NCBI GenBank assembly: GCA_905331475.1
Contig: CAJNYU010002862.1
Span: 1 to 64,000, forward strand
DNA: 64,000 bases
Reading direction: 5' to 3'
DNA from: Rotaria socialis
Lineage: Eukaryota > Rotifera > Eurotatoria > Philodinida > Philodinidae
Part shown: piece after piece, positions 25,182 to 37,503 of the stretch
Layout of the letters: every line of letters starts with the position of its first letter
How positions within the stretch are numbered: the first letter of the stretch is position 1
Notes under the pieces: generated by a model
Seen by the model: only the letters and a program-made list of their open reading frames with translations
What the model was told of the DNA's origin: nothing
Databases searched by the model: none
Position numbers and translations under genes: made by a program

Positions 25182-26571
25182 ATGTCAACAAATACTTCAG
25201 TAGAATCCCTTATATTACTGACACCGCCTGATAGCGAATATTTATCATCGACACTATTAGACAACACAACAATCTGTGCAGGTATATCAACAATGTTATG
25301 TTGCTTTTGTAAAAAATCTTTCATTTTTCTCTTCCATAGATGATTTAATTAATGAATTACTTGAGGGGTTGTCCGGTCGAATTATATGGGGCATAATACA
25401 AATCATTTTTATGTTATCGGGTAATATAGGTAAGTGTATATTGTTAACGTCATCAATAGATGTACGAATGAAATATCATTGTTTACATAGGAAATATTGT
25501 TACATTAGTAGTTCTCAATCGTCGTTTAATGCGTAAAGGAGGTGTAAATAATCTTTTACAGGGCCTTGCTATAAGTGATATAGTTGCCCCAACCCTTGCT
25601 TGTATTCCACACATTATTTACTATTATGGTTCGACAACAAATGATGACATAATAAGTTTTATTAATTTATATATTATGCCGATCGCAACTGGTGCAACAT
25701 TTTGTTCAAATTGGATTGGTAATAATAAATTAAATGTTTTTAGAAAAAAAAAGAACCACATGTTGCTCTTTATTTTCTAGTTGTAACAATAACAAGTTTT
25801 CGATTGATGATTGTTGTTAAACCTCTTTATTCACAAATTTATTGTTCAAGTCGTAATGAAAAAAAAGCACTAATTATCATTTTCTTCTTTAGTATTCTAT
25901 CTATAGTCCCTTACTATTATTATCGTTCTCATATCAATGCCCAATATGTTATAAAAGTTATATCAGGAATATTATCCATATTAGGACCATGGATCATATG
26001 TGTTGTTCTTTGGATATTACTTATACGAATTGTTAGCCATAAAATTGGCTTAAAAAAATCAAACGAATTTATACTACATTCAGAAATAGTCGCACAGCGT
26101 TTAAAATCAAAATCTAAAATCACTAAAATGGTATTAATTATATGTTTTTTTAACATTATATGTCAATTACCGGTATTAATTTTAACTATACTGAGTCTTG
26201 TAAATAGTAACCCATGTGGATATATGCCAGCGATGATTTTTGGTTGTTTGCTTTTTCTATCTAACTTACTATTAATTGTTAATCATTCAATAAATATTAT
26301 TATCTATTCATTGACAAATCGTAAATTTCGTTATACATTAAAAATGATGTGTCGTCGTTGTCATTGTTTTCATAATCATCAATTGAGACAACAAACAATG
26401 ATGGCAATAATGCAGTATGATGAACAACGGAACGGAACTTATCAACAAAAATGTGATAATGATATATGTTCAACCACAAATATTCGTCACAATCCACGTG
26501 TATTAATTTCAATACGTTTAAAACCTATTTCAAGACAAAATCTATGTACACGTAGACGTATCAATTTATGA
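25182..26571 (+). CDS. Rhodopsin-family G-protein-coupled receptor (peptide-receptor-like, orphan)
   Basis: Four exons, 25182-25281, 25340-25429, 25491-25718 and 25781-26571, with introns of 58-62 bp, encode 402 aa. A short N-terminus with an N-glycosylation site (NTT) precedes seven hydrophobic segments. TM1 carries GNIVTLVVLNRR (Asn1.50) across the second splice, TM2 carries LAISD (Asp2.50), and TM3 ends SFRLMIVVKPL where most members have DRY. TM4 to TM6 follow, the last with FFNIICQLP, and TM7 reads NHSINIIIYSLTNRKFR in place of NPxxY. The tail is basic and Cys/His-rich (CRRCHCFHNHQ). The plan is that of class A receptors of the FMRFamide/neuropeptide type, acting at the plasma membrane; the ligand is unknown. 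The altered TM3 and TM7 motifs suggest a divergent, perhaps lineage-specific, receptor. All frames are open, so it looks functional. Confidence 0.82.
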
Positions 26572-29319
26572 ATGTTTGTTTTCTGAAGATCAAAATAAAA
26601 ATAAATAATATCCTGTTAGTTTCATGCTAATACTTTAGTTATGTGTATAAACATAATTCATATATAATACTTATACTTCTATAGAAGTAAACAGAGCGGA
26701 AGCATATTACTGATACCTTTCTGTGCGAGTAGACATAGATAATATTGTATTTCTTAATTAACTAGATCGTGTCTATACTTTTCAATTAATAGCCAAAGCC
26801 AACTATTGAATACTTCTTAAACATATTCCTCAATAAGATAGGAAAGTATCGTTGATATCTCGATTCAATGTAAAACTGGATTCGTTCTATTAATATTAAA
26901 GATTTGGACTGTTAAATTTTATTTATTGATTTTTTGAACAATCAATATTAATTTCATATGCATATAAAATATTTATTTGTAATTAATAAATTAGTATGAA
27001 ATAAGATCATCAACTGTTATGTATCTAAATTGTAAGAAGAATTCGAATATCTAAATATTTAAAAAAGTTCATATCTATAGAAACAACAAAATAAATCTTC
27101 TCGCAAACCAGTCACTATGATGTCACAACTCAAATTGCTTGTAAACAAAATAGTTTTCATATTTAAGTAAGATATTTACAATGAATGAGTATCTTCCAGC
27201 CATTTAGTGTTTACACAAAAGTAATATGTAATTTAGTTTTATACGTCAACTTCAGTCACACTAAGCATATAGTTAGAAAAAAAGTAACAAATAGATTGAT
27301 TAATATGATTCATTTTCTTTAAACTGTATTAGAAGATAATAAAGAATTGAAAATTTTCTTTTTATGCATCTCGAAAAGATCAGCTCAACATTTGTGTTTA
27401 GATGAATGTCAAGATCGATATATATATATATTATTTTCTTGCAGGCAGATAATCAATGGAGAGCTACCTCTTGGAAATAAAGCTAACCTCACTAAATAGC
27501 TTCCTGTCGGAAAACTTACTAATGTTGATGAAAATGTTTTTCAGGTTTTTAAATGATCTGTTCACATCTTAGTTTTCAGATCTTCTATTTCAATTCTTTT
27601 AATTGTGAGAGCCATTTTAACTTAATATGTTAATACAATTTTACTTGATCCATTTCGAACCGAATTCATCATTAATACTCATGTAAAGAAAATTATGGAA
27701 GAAAATTTGAATTTGAATAACGGGTGCTCCAGATGAAATTGCACTAAATCTTGTTGCCTTTATCTCCTGCTACCTTTGGATTAGAAGGTTTTCTTTGAAA
27801 GCAAAAATATAGAGAATTTTATCCTCTTCAAATCTGACCACTTTGTTTTTTAAAGTAATTTTCTTTGCCATCGCCAAATCTCAAAGACTCAAGCCTACTC
27901 GACCTGTCAATTACAATTTTCATAAGAGCAAGAACGTGATGACAATTTGATTTTATAATTATAGTTCTTTTAAGTGTTCCACTATCTCACAGGATCCTCC
28001 ATGAAATTCTGTGACTTTTGATACTTGTTTCAGAATTTCAGAAAAAATATTTGAGAGAACGAGTTCTAAAGAAAAAGAATGCGAAATCGTCCAAAGACTC
28101 CTTCTTTGGAAAGACAATACAATGATTTCTTTTTAATCCAAAAAATCTAAATGTTTTCACTATTCACTTGAACACTTCTACTGTTCTGTTCAGAATCACA
28201 TTTTACAGTTGATGGCATAGTAATCAATCTCTCATAGAGTGAGTATAAGCTTTGAAAACGTGTTTATCCAAAATACACCCAACAAATGTCTGCAGATGTT
28301 AGTTATAAAACTTTTTTTTCTTCGGAACATCAGTAGCAGAAAGTTTGAAAAGGTCGCGGTAACATGGAGGACAAACTTATATATATATATAAATATATCT
28401 TTTCATATTAGATAGTTCACTTTGATCATGTGTCTTGACAACCAAAGATTTTCACAAATAAATAAATGTCGGCAGAAAACAGAAAATCGCAATTGACTGG
28501 TTGGCTAGACGTAAATCTTTGAGATTTATTAGCGGTGACAAGGAAAAATTGTTTGAAAAGCAATGTCGACAGTTTTGTGGAATGCAAAATCCTCTATCTT
28601 TTTATCTTCAAAGAAAACATTCTAATGCAAAGGTAGTAGAAGATAAAAGCACCAAGATTTTTTGAGTAATCCAAAAAGATAAAAAAATAAATCTACATCA
28701 TGTAATTTTAATCTTTGACTGATTAATAGCTTTTTTGTTTTAATGCATGTAATTAGGATCTGATGCAACTCAAAATTGTGTTGTTCAGAAAAAACATCAG
28801 AATTAATCCCATCACATGTTTAGTGTCACTTTGTTTTTCAATATTAAATATGCACGAGATTCAGATGTGGATACACATTTTGTTCAGGTTGTGTAAAAAC
28901 AGAATAGTACCAATAATACTTCATCCACACTGTCAAGATAGACCCTACGGCTAATATATCAGTCTTAATTCTTAATTCACTTGTTAACTCGAGCGAGTTA
29001 AAAGCTGAAGCCAGCCGTCTATCAATTTGAATAGATGAATGCAAAACTGTACTTTGCTTTACTAAATGTGACTTAACTTCGTCAATAATTTATTTAGGTC
29101 GAAATCATTATATACGAGAAAATCCATTTAAATTGTGTTTCTATTCATCTGAACAACTATGTTTAACCAACAATAGTCACTATTAAGATTATGACCATGT
29201 TGTAGATGAATGATTTTTGTTATAGCTAGTGTTAAATTAGAAGATAGACTCAATAGATGAGTATAATACAGAAATATCTAATACATGCCATTATTTACGC
29301 CATAACGCGTTCAATATGC
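26572..29319. other. Intergenic, no gene seen
   Basis: AT-rich region downstream of the GPCR. Short TA runs occur at about 27418-27430 and 28380-28395. No frame shows motifs or exon structure. Confidence 0.55.
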
Positions 29320-30059
29320 ATTTTCAATAGTGTCCTGCACGGGTACTACTTTTTGTACCCGGACCCGACCCGACTCACTTTTTTGACACCCGGCCATCTT
29401 GCACCCGGAACCGAACCGGACCCGACCAGCCGTACCCGGTACCCGACCGGCCTTCACATAATAAGAAATTTTAATATAAAATAAAAAAACAAATAAATAT
29501 TTAAAATATGTTTTATTCTTCAATTCTCACAAACTTGTATATATAATTTAATAAGCAAAATAATACTGTGTATGTTTATCAGCTACAATTGCCAATGACT
29601 TTTACTCTAAAATAAAAATAAAAAATATTTTAAATATTTTTTATTCGTCAATTCTTACGAACTTGATCATACAATTTAATAAGCAAAGTAATATGCCACG
29701 TCAATTACAAATGAATTATTTCAGTGTTTAGTCCGGATTAGAAGAAAAAGAAAACAATATGTTCGTCGCTTACGTAACTTATTCTTGTGCTTTATACGTA
29801 ATTCATTAATGATTTATAGTATAGTTGAATTGTTTTGACAAGTTTCCTTTTTTAACCAATAACAATCTGGAAAGTGAAATATTTTAAAATGTTTAGATAT
29901 CACTGGTCGCCGGTCGGGTGCCGGGCACGCTAAAATTTTGTACCCGGCCGGATATTTTTTTTCTACCCAGCACCCGACCCGACCCGGCAATTTCGTACCC
30001 GGACTCGGCGCCGGGTCAGGTCCGGGTACCCGGCTGGGTTGCAGGACACTAATTTTCAA
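29320..30059. mobile_element. 724-bp hAT-type element with GC-rich ACCCG/CGGGT termini
   Basis: The body spans 29328-30051. It begins TAGTGTCCTGCA and ends with the exact inverse TGCAGGACACTA, flanked by perfect 8-bp repeats ATTTTCAA (29320-29327 and 30052-30059). About 130 bp next to each end is rich in GGGTACCCGG and CCCGACCCG words in inverted orientation, in strong contrast with the AT-rich surroundings. The middle (29470-29890) is AT-rich and partly duplicated: two segments read AAATATTTTTTATTCTTCAA-like, then TTCTCACAAACTTG. There is no transposase frame. TIR and duplication size fit a non-autonomous hAT element. Confidence 0.88.
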
Positions 30060-32036
30060 TACTTTTTTAAAAACATTAATATGTTCATATAGTATCAGAA
30101 TTAATTCTGATTAAGTAAATTGTTTATATTATTTTCTGTTTTTAATTTTCGTTCACTCTTATAAAAGTTAACAGGTGAAAAAAACTTATTAATATATGTA
30201 TGCGAGCATGACGTCTACGTTCTTTAAATAGTGTTTATTCCTCGGGTCTTTTCTTTACTGCCTTGAGCAAGTAGATTTTAAAAGCTTTTTTCAATAATTC
30301 AACGATCGTTTCAATGAGATGGAATAAATTTTTTTTTTCTTCAATTAAATTGATTACTTCTTCTTCTATTTTTCTATCTATCACTCCTACACATTCACAG
30401 GTACAAAAAACAAACAAAAATGTTTACTTCATTCTTGGAGGTCAACGTTTATATTGCCATCAGACACGTTATAGAGTATCTTAAATTTTAATCAATTATC
30501 TTTCATGTTTTTATCGACATATTCTGATTGTCGTGGAATTGTTTTTCGATCCGTCGAAACTTAAAGAGCTTGAGTGAGAAATTTCATCGGGGCTTTCTGA
30601 AACTCTTGTGAATGTTAAACTTTTTTATTCGATCTGATTCTTACCTTAAACATTTTTCTCTGGCAAGTGCTATGATTGAGCACTTTTCGAGGTGTCCGCC
30701 AGAAAACAAAACATAAAAATTTCCTGTGTTATACAAGAAATGACTGGTAATTTTGTACGATCTGATTATTTTTTATTTAATTTGCGAAAATATTCTATAT
30801 TTCCATGTAAATTACCATTTATTTAAACAGTTATTTTAAGGAATTCCATATGAACTAGTCTTCTAAATTCATTCTGGCCAGTTTACTTTCTTTGATTATC
30901 ATCGTTCTTTTTCACTGGTATTCGTAAGTCTGTCTAACCACCATTTTTTTCTGATGGTTTTTCATACGTCGGGATACGACTTAAAATTCTTCTGATTTTC
31001 ATGATTCTCTCAAACGTTTGCGGTATATTGGCGGATTCTTCTGAATTTTTGGCAGAATTTCTCTATATGCTACAAACTTAATAAGGTCTCGTATTATTTT
31101 GATTTCATTTTCCCCTTTTTTTACGCAATTCCTTCGTGTTGTTGGGCAAGGGAGATCCTAGTTTTATAATTGGTCATTGAACGGAAAGGAAATTAAATAA
31201 AATCTACGTCTTTGAGCCGAGCCACTTGTATAAGATGCTTTCCGGTTAAAATTTTGACATCTTACTGTCATATTTATATCGAAATTAAATGCCATAGTAA
31301 GATACTTATTAAGATTTTTTCTGTGTTCTACTGAAATTAGACGAAGCGTGCGAGAAATATTCTGGTGATTAATTTGATAATCTCTTAGAAGAACTAATGT
31401 CTTTTTTTGAAATGTACTCATCAAAAATTCCAACGCAATGATATCGCAAAGTAACTTTCATACACATTCATACTAAAAGTGTATATGAAACTCGGTCTAC
31501 TCTTCTCTAGAACAATATTTTTAGCAAGGAAACAAAATAATCCAGATATTTAAAAAAATCTTTGAAGAACATAGTATCGTGCTTAGGAATATTTATCTTT
31601 GTAATAGGAAAACATAAGTTGATAGATTTACTGATCTATTTAATAGTACAGACCCTATGCGATAGGGAGAAGCTACGTTTTTATAAAAATACCACTATGA
31701 GTATCAAGATCGAAGCAAAAATATCTGGGTATTCATCATTTATTACTCAAAGTTAAATATAACTGTAACACGCATCATCAGTGCGATGCTTTGTATCAGA
31801 TTTCATAGATTACTTTTAAAATAAATATGAATAATATTTCTACGGCTTGTAGGACATATGTCAGACGCAACAAAGGCTAAGATAGATTTCAAAATTCTGA
31901 TAGAACACTAACCTACAGTACCAAGTAAACTCACGAGAACAAGAATTTTCTCTCAAGCCTGTACATTTTGTATCTTGTGATAAATGTTTCTATCTTATAT
32001 TTGTAAGCGTAGAGTGTTAGAACTTCCAAAAAAAAT
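30060..32036. other. Intergenic, no convincing gene
   Basis: AT-rich sequence. A minus-strand frame at 31164-31433 (89 codons) has moderately protein-like composition but no recognisable family and no splice partner, and is not called as a gene. Confidence 0.5.
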
Positions 32037-32150
32037 CAACATCATGGTCTTCAAATGAACATATTGCAATGAATCAACATCATGGTCTTCAAATGAACAT
32101 ATTGCAATGAATCAACATCATGGTCTTCAAATGAACATATTGCAATGAAT
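32037..32150. repeat. 38-bp tandem repeat, three perfect copies
   Basis: The unit starts CAACATCATGGTCTTC and ends GCAATGAAT. Three copies follow each other without a change, then a partial CAACA. The copies are identical, so the expansion is recent. It lies about 580 bp upstream of MED31 and is not in a coding frame. Confidence 0.96.
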
Positions 32151-32730
32151 CAACAAGAGTAACAGCAATTGATGTATATAACAATAGCTTCATCTATTAT
32201 TATTAATTAATTCTTTAGTATGTAACTTTGAGGTACTCTGCTGTGAACTTGTATTGTATTGAACATAGTGGTACAGTTGTTTGCTATCATCAATAGTACA
32301 GATTTATAGGAATTTTGAAGAACTCTGCTTTTGGTTTCTCTTTTTTTGGAGACTATTAATACCTTTTTAAAAAAACGTTTCAACAAAATAAAAACTAAAC
32401 ATAAATCCTTCAATCTTTCAACCGCAAAACAAATTTTTTGTTTATTAAAGAAAAACGTTGATTCTGCCGAATTCAAATGGAAGCTGTGGGTGTTTTTTTA
32501 ACATTTTCAAACGACAATGAGGATTATTTTACGTTGAACGTCAATTTTTTTTCATGAAATAATGAACAAACAAACAAGCTTATCATTTTTGTGTTGGTCA
32601 GATGATTAACCAATCAAAAACTCCTATTGAAGAGGCTTTTATGATGTTTATAAAAATTGATGTATGGCCGATACAAACAAACGAAATCCGATTGTGTACG
32701 AGTTTCTTCCATTGAATTTGATTTAAAAAA

Positions 32731-33201
32731 ATGAATGAGGATCTTATTCAAACCGTAGTAAATGATGACCGACAACGGTTTTTACTTGATCTTGAATTTG
32801 TTCAAACATTAGCAAATCCTCAATACTTAAATTTTTTGGCTCAAAGAAATTATTTTAAAAACCCAGCGTTTATTAATTATTTAAAATATTTACTCTATTT
32901 CAAAGAAGATAACTATATAAAGTATGTTCATTATCCTCAAGCACTGTATTTTCTTGATTTATTACAACGTGAACAATTCCGGCAAGAACTTGTCAATGCA
33001 AATTATTGTCGATATATAGAAGATCAGCAATTACTTGCATGGCAACGACTTCAACGTAGAAAAAGTCAACTTTTAAATAATGCTGTTGGAATGTCAACAG
33101 CAACAAATAGTAATAACAATGAAATAGAGGGTACTAATACACAACTTGGTGCAAATGCAATATCAACATCAACAACAGCGAACAATACTCAAATTCGTTA
33201 G
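32731..33201 (+). CDS. MED31: Mediator complex subunit 31 (Soh1)
   Basis: Single exon, 156 aa. Residues about 11-110 form the Med31 domain: RFLLDLEFVQTLANPQYL, then LAQRNYF, FINYLKYLLYF, and KYVHYPQALYFLDLLQ, ending in the NANYCRYIEDQQLL helix. These are nearly the family consensus. The Asn/Thr-rich C-terminal tail (SNNNE, STTANNT) is unconserved. MED31 sits in the Mediator middle module next to MED7 and links activators to RNA polymerase II in the nucleus. The start is the first ATG, 10-15 codons before the domain, as in other animals. PDCD10 begins 232 bp downstream on the same strand. Confidence 0.95.
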   Translation: MNEDLIQTVVNDDRQRFLLDLEFVQTLANPQYLNFLAQRNYFKNPAFINYLKYLLYFKEDNYIKYVHYPQALYFLDLLQREQFRQELVNANYCRYIEDQQLLAWQRLQRRKSQLLNNAVGMSTATNSNNNEIEGTNTQLGANAISTSTTANNTQIR

Positions 33202-33433
33202 AATAAATAAATAAATGTTTTTTGTCCTTTTTTGAATATGACTAAAGTATTTTTTTTGTCTTCATTGAAATTAAATTTCAGGATGATGAGATTCCTAGAG
33301 AAGGAGCTCGATTTTGAAGAAATAATATATATATGTATGTGTATACGTTCAATTAAAGAAAATATTCTTCTCACTAGATTTTATGAGTTTTCTATTGATT
33401 TATTTTTTAACATCAGATTTCAGATAAAGAATT

Positions 33434-34276
33434 ATGGCGACAATGGATGATGTAACATTAGCATCTGCGCCAACAAATGCTCTTACTTTACCTAATATTA
33501 TTTATCCTGTTGTCGAACAACTTGATAAATCGGGATATAAAGATATTCAATCTGATCTGCATACAACATTCTTCAAACTCGAAGAGCTATATCCAGGTTT
33601 TTCTCGTAGTTTTCTTCAATCATTTATCAATAAAGAAATGTCACCTTTATCATCAACAACAAATATGAATGAATTAACGCTTAAATTAGAAAAATATTGT
33701 GATAAATCATCATATTTTATATCATCTTCTCGTGGTGAACAAGAATTTCATGAATTAAATGTTCGTTCAAAGAATCTTAAACGTATATTAAGTCGTATTC
33801 CTGATGATATTAATGAAAAACGTGAGTTTCTTGAAACAATCAAAGAAATAGCAAGCGCAATTAAAAAAACACTTGATAGCGTATCCAATACATATCAATA
33901 CTTTAAAACAGCTGAAGGACGACAAGCATTGGAAAACGAAAAAAAAGAATTTATCAAATATAGTAAAAATTTTAGTAATACATTGAAAGCTTACTTTCGC
34001 GATAGTAAACGTGATGATGTTTACGTAGCAGCTAATCATTTACTTGTTCAAACAGACTATTTGTTACGCACCATAAAACTTTATTGTGAAACAGATACGC
34101 TTGATGACTCTTTATATCCATTATTATCTCATCATCAAAATCAAGCTCGTCTCGTTTCGCCATCGCGTTATTCGTCGAATAATAATCAACAACATCATAA
34201 TCTTAGACAATCATCATCGTCATCGTCGTCTGCAAATAATCGACCGAATTCATCATATGAAACTGGCTATAATTAA
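33434..34276 (+). CDS. PDCD10: PDCD10/CCM3 homologue
   Basis: Single exon, 280 aa (family about 212). The N-terminal dimerisation part has LPNIIYPVVEQL and the four-helix focal-adhesion-targeting-like part is very clear: ILSRIPDDINEKREFLETIK, then EIASAIKKTLDSV, ENEKKEFIKYSKNFS, LKAYFRDSK and HLLVQTDYLLRTIK. The extra length is a Ser/Asn/His-rich tail (about residues 225-280) that is not part of the family fold. PDCD10 binds GCKIII kinases (STK24/25/26) and CCM2/striatin (STRIPAK) complexes, working in Golgi positioning and cell junction signalling. An upstream ATTTCAG stands 11 bp before the start codon, consistent with a splice-leader acceptor or a 5'-UTR intron. Confidence 0.93.
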   Translation: MATMDDVTLASAPTNALTLPNIIYPVVEQLDKSGYKDIQSDLHTTFFKLEELYPGFSRSFLQSFINKEMSPLSSTTNMNELTLKLEKYCDKSSYFISSSRGEQEFHELNVRSKNLKRILSRIPDDINEKREFLETIKEIASAIKKTLDSVSNTYQYFKTAEGRQALENEKKEFIKYSKNFSNTLKAYFRDSKRDDVYVAANHLLVQTDYLLRTIKLYCETDTLDDSLYPLLSHHQNQARLVSPSRYSSNNNQQHHNLRQSSSSSSSANNRPNSSYETGYN

Positions 34277-35350
34277 ATAAATAATTCGAATAGAATAAAC
34301 AATGTGTGAACTAAAACATTTTATTTCCGTCTTTATATGTACAATTGCCTTCTATTTATTATGTATGTATGAGAAAGAGTGTGCGGAAAAGGAACCTGCT
34401 AACATAATTATCTTCCATATACGTATGTACAGTAGAATTTATTCTATTATAGAATGATTCTTGTTTATTAGAACTAGAAACGAAAATAATATGCACATAT
34501 TTGTTCATTATTTTCAATTTTTATTTTTTATTTTTGATACTAAGTCGTCAACCAGTTAGGTCCGCTATACTTAGAATCATATTATTTAAAAATAAGTGAA
34601 AAACATCTAAGATTTTCGGATTCTTTTCCCTCTCTCTCTCTAAAATCATGATTACAAACTTTAAGTATAGGTTAATCTGACTTTTATTGCTAATCATTAA
34701 TCATGAACACAAAAACAAAGTAGATACCGTATCTCATATATTGGAACAGGAGAGCAAATGAGAAAAGAAAGTATAAAAATAAGGACATGTGCATTGAAGT
34801 ATGGACGTATGCGCAACATGTATCAACTAGTCGTTAATTGTTAACTAATGCTGATATATGGTAAATAATAAAAGAATGATAGTATGACGAACGCGATGTA
34901 GAGTAGCAAAACCTGTCTCATTTTCCTCTTTTTCTTTCTATTGCAAGAAGTACAACAGCAATAGGCTAGTTTTTAGACTCGTCCTTTTCTTTTCTCTTCC
35001 AAACTCTCTCGTTTTCTTTTCTATCAATTCGGCAGTAGTTCTTCACAATTACTCGAATAAAGTATAATGCACGATCGAGTCAACTATCCATTTCTTCTTT
35101 TTGGAAATGCATGTTCATACGTTATATTTCTACTGGAAGCCTGCGATGAAGTTAAATAGATAGATTTTTCGCTGCTATTATAATGTCATATTCTAATAGA
35201 ATTTTATTTGCATAACGTCATTCTATTATCTAGAAAAAGATATGGAATGAATTTAACTTATCTATCAGTTTGTTTTTGTTTTATTATAAATATTTTAGAT
35301 TGAAATACGAACAATAGCCAAGATATTTTTTTTACAATAAATCAACAAAA
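34277..35350. other. Intergenic, no gene seen
   Basis: Same-strand spacer between PDCD10 and the LC3 gene. Contains a CT-rich stretch at about 34626-34645 and 34920-35025. No coding signal seen. Confidence 0.6.
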
Positions 35351-36029
35351 ATGCCACCGTCATCTAATGCAGATAATCGTACTTTCAAACAACGCAAAAG
35401 TTTCGGTAAATATTTTATTTATTGATTAGATTGTTTGCTTTAGCTATTTTTTTTCTTGTTAAAGCAATACGTAAAGACGAAGTTGCTGGTATTCGAAGTA
35501 AATTTCCAAACAGTAAATATCTTGTTCTTAAAATTTTTCATTGAAAATTATTTCTATCGTTATTTCAGAAATTCCAGTTATCGTTGAACGATATCATAAA
35601 GAAAAAAGTTTGCCTGTTCTTGGTAACGAAACTGATTTTTCAAAAGCAATGTTTTGATCATCTAGTTTTTTAGATAAAACTAAATTTTTAGTGCCACAGG
35701 AATTGACTATGTCTCAATTTGTAACAATCATTCGGTAAGTACAAACCTAATAATAATAAAAAAACATTTTTTTGAAAGATGAAAACAAAAACTAATTAGA
35801 AATCGAATGCAACTAAACGCCAATCAAGCATTTTATTTATTGGTGAATAACAAAAGTATTGCTTCTATGTCGACGTCCATGACAGAAATTTATCGTGATG
35901 ATAAAGTAATTTTTGCACATATTTAATAATGATACTATGTTATTTTCTACAAAATTTGTTTTTAAGGATGATGATGGATTCATTTATATGACCTATGCTA
36001 GCCAAGAAATGTTTGGTGGAGTTTATTAA
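35351..36029 (+). CDS. MAP1LC3: LC3/ATG8-family autophagy ubiquitin-like protein
   Basis: Six small exons: 35351-35405, 35465-35512, 35569-35622, 35674-35734, 35800-35905 and 35967-36029, encoding 128 aa. The N-terminus FKQRKSFAIRKDE matches the LC3 helical extension. The ubiquitin fold follows: [26 protein letters not shown] across introns 2-3, then LTMSQFVTIIRNRMQL, QAFYLLVNN, SMSTSMTEIYRD and DEDGF-like DDGFIYMTYASQEMFG. The last residues are FGGVY, so ATG4 cleavage would expose the FG glycine used for phosphatidylethanolamine conjugation. LC3 decorates autophagosome membranes and binds LIR-containing cargo receptors. All splices restore conserved codons. Introns are 51-65 bp. Confidence 0.93.
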
Positions 36030-37503
36030 AAAAATAACCAATTTTCTGTTTATATATAAATAGATATATATATATATATATTTTTATGTTGTTATTTGCC
36101 TATTAAATGTTTTCTTTTCCTCTATAAAAAAGAATTACGCTATCTTTTTCTGCTTATCATACAATGAGCAACCGGTGAACAGAAAAAGAAAATTATTTTG
36201 TCAATGTGCAATTTAAAAATATATTTTTTAACATAACAGAAACAACAATGACTTATGAACTTCTACGAATCCATCGTGGCATACAAAGTGTTTTTTCTCT
36301 TTCTTTCTCTCTTTGTTCATTGTGTTATTATTCTGCATTTTTATTTTCTGTTTTTTTTCTTCTATATATGTGTTGTCATCTATTTTCTTTCACCTTGATA
36401 TGTATTAATCATAAATCTGTTTTATTTTGTATCTTACGTAAGAGAAGGAAATATAAAAATATCTATGAACGAATAGTTCGTGTTTTACTTATTATTTTGA
36501 TGAGCCAGAAATTTCCAAGTTAACGAAGTTGATTTTTATTGAAAATGTAGATTCTAGGAAAGCATGAGCGATTGTAAAAGGAATTTATTGAAGTTGATCG
36601 TCATTTAAAAGAATTATTTTATTGGATTGTTCTATACAATTGATAAAACAACTTTTTCTAAAAAAATAGTGATATCTAAAAAGGAAAATTTTGACATAGC
36701 AAAAGTCAGTTTTGAAATATAATCTATGTTAATTATTGTGATTACTTTCGTCAGCATGTTTCCTCGTTGTCAAATATTTAACTTCTAATTACTTGAGTTA
36801 GTTTCCTTCCATCTTTTTTTTTTGATGATTAGGAATTTGATGCTATTTGTCTCCCATTTTTTTCTGAGTGCTGAATTCAGTTTATAAATAATGGATTTGC
36901 TTGCAAGGTAGAGCATGAGATTATACTCTATAATGGATTATAAAACGACGTTCTAATGATGATATCGAATTTCGCTTTAAAATAGAATGAGCATTGCCAA
37001 TATGCCAAAATGACTGAAATAGAAGATACTTATTCATTTCTCTCGATATGAATATAGTACGCTGAAGTTATTTTTCATAGATTTCCATTTTTCGCTGATA
37101 AGATTAATACAGATTTCTAGATCTTACGTTTCATCATGAGAAATAAGAGTCAATTACTCAGCTCAGCTTTGGATTTTAGATACAAATAGTGTAGACTATG
37201 TACCAGTAGTTATGTTACATAACTATTGCAATACTAATACAAGATTCCTAGATAGCTAGTACACTTGATATATATATATATATAGATGCGTTTTCTAGTT
37301 TTAATTGTGAAAAATAAAACGAAAAACAACTGTGTGAACATTTTAGATACAGTACATAACTCTTGTCAAGCATCATGTTTCACAAATATAATTCTTTTGT
37401 CAATACACTTTCACCATCCGATCGAATTTCTGCTTATATACCACAAGTTAGATATCGAAATTATTATATCAAATCGAGATTTTTTTTCATTATTCTTTTG
37501 TAG
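36030..37503. other. Intergenic or 5' region, no clear gene
   Basis: AT-rich, with TA runs at 36064-36080 and 37267-37284. It probably contains the first exon or 5' UTR of the membrane-protein gene that follows, but I cannot place that exon. Confidence 0.45.

Noticed and set aside
29311-30059. Pro/Gly-rich frames on both strands
   Set aside because: They are translations of the GC-rich termini of the transposable element.
36206-36523. 105-codon plus-strand frame after LC3
   Set aside because: Phe/Leu/Ser/Cys-rich translation of T-rich DNA, with no conserved pattern.
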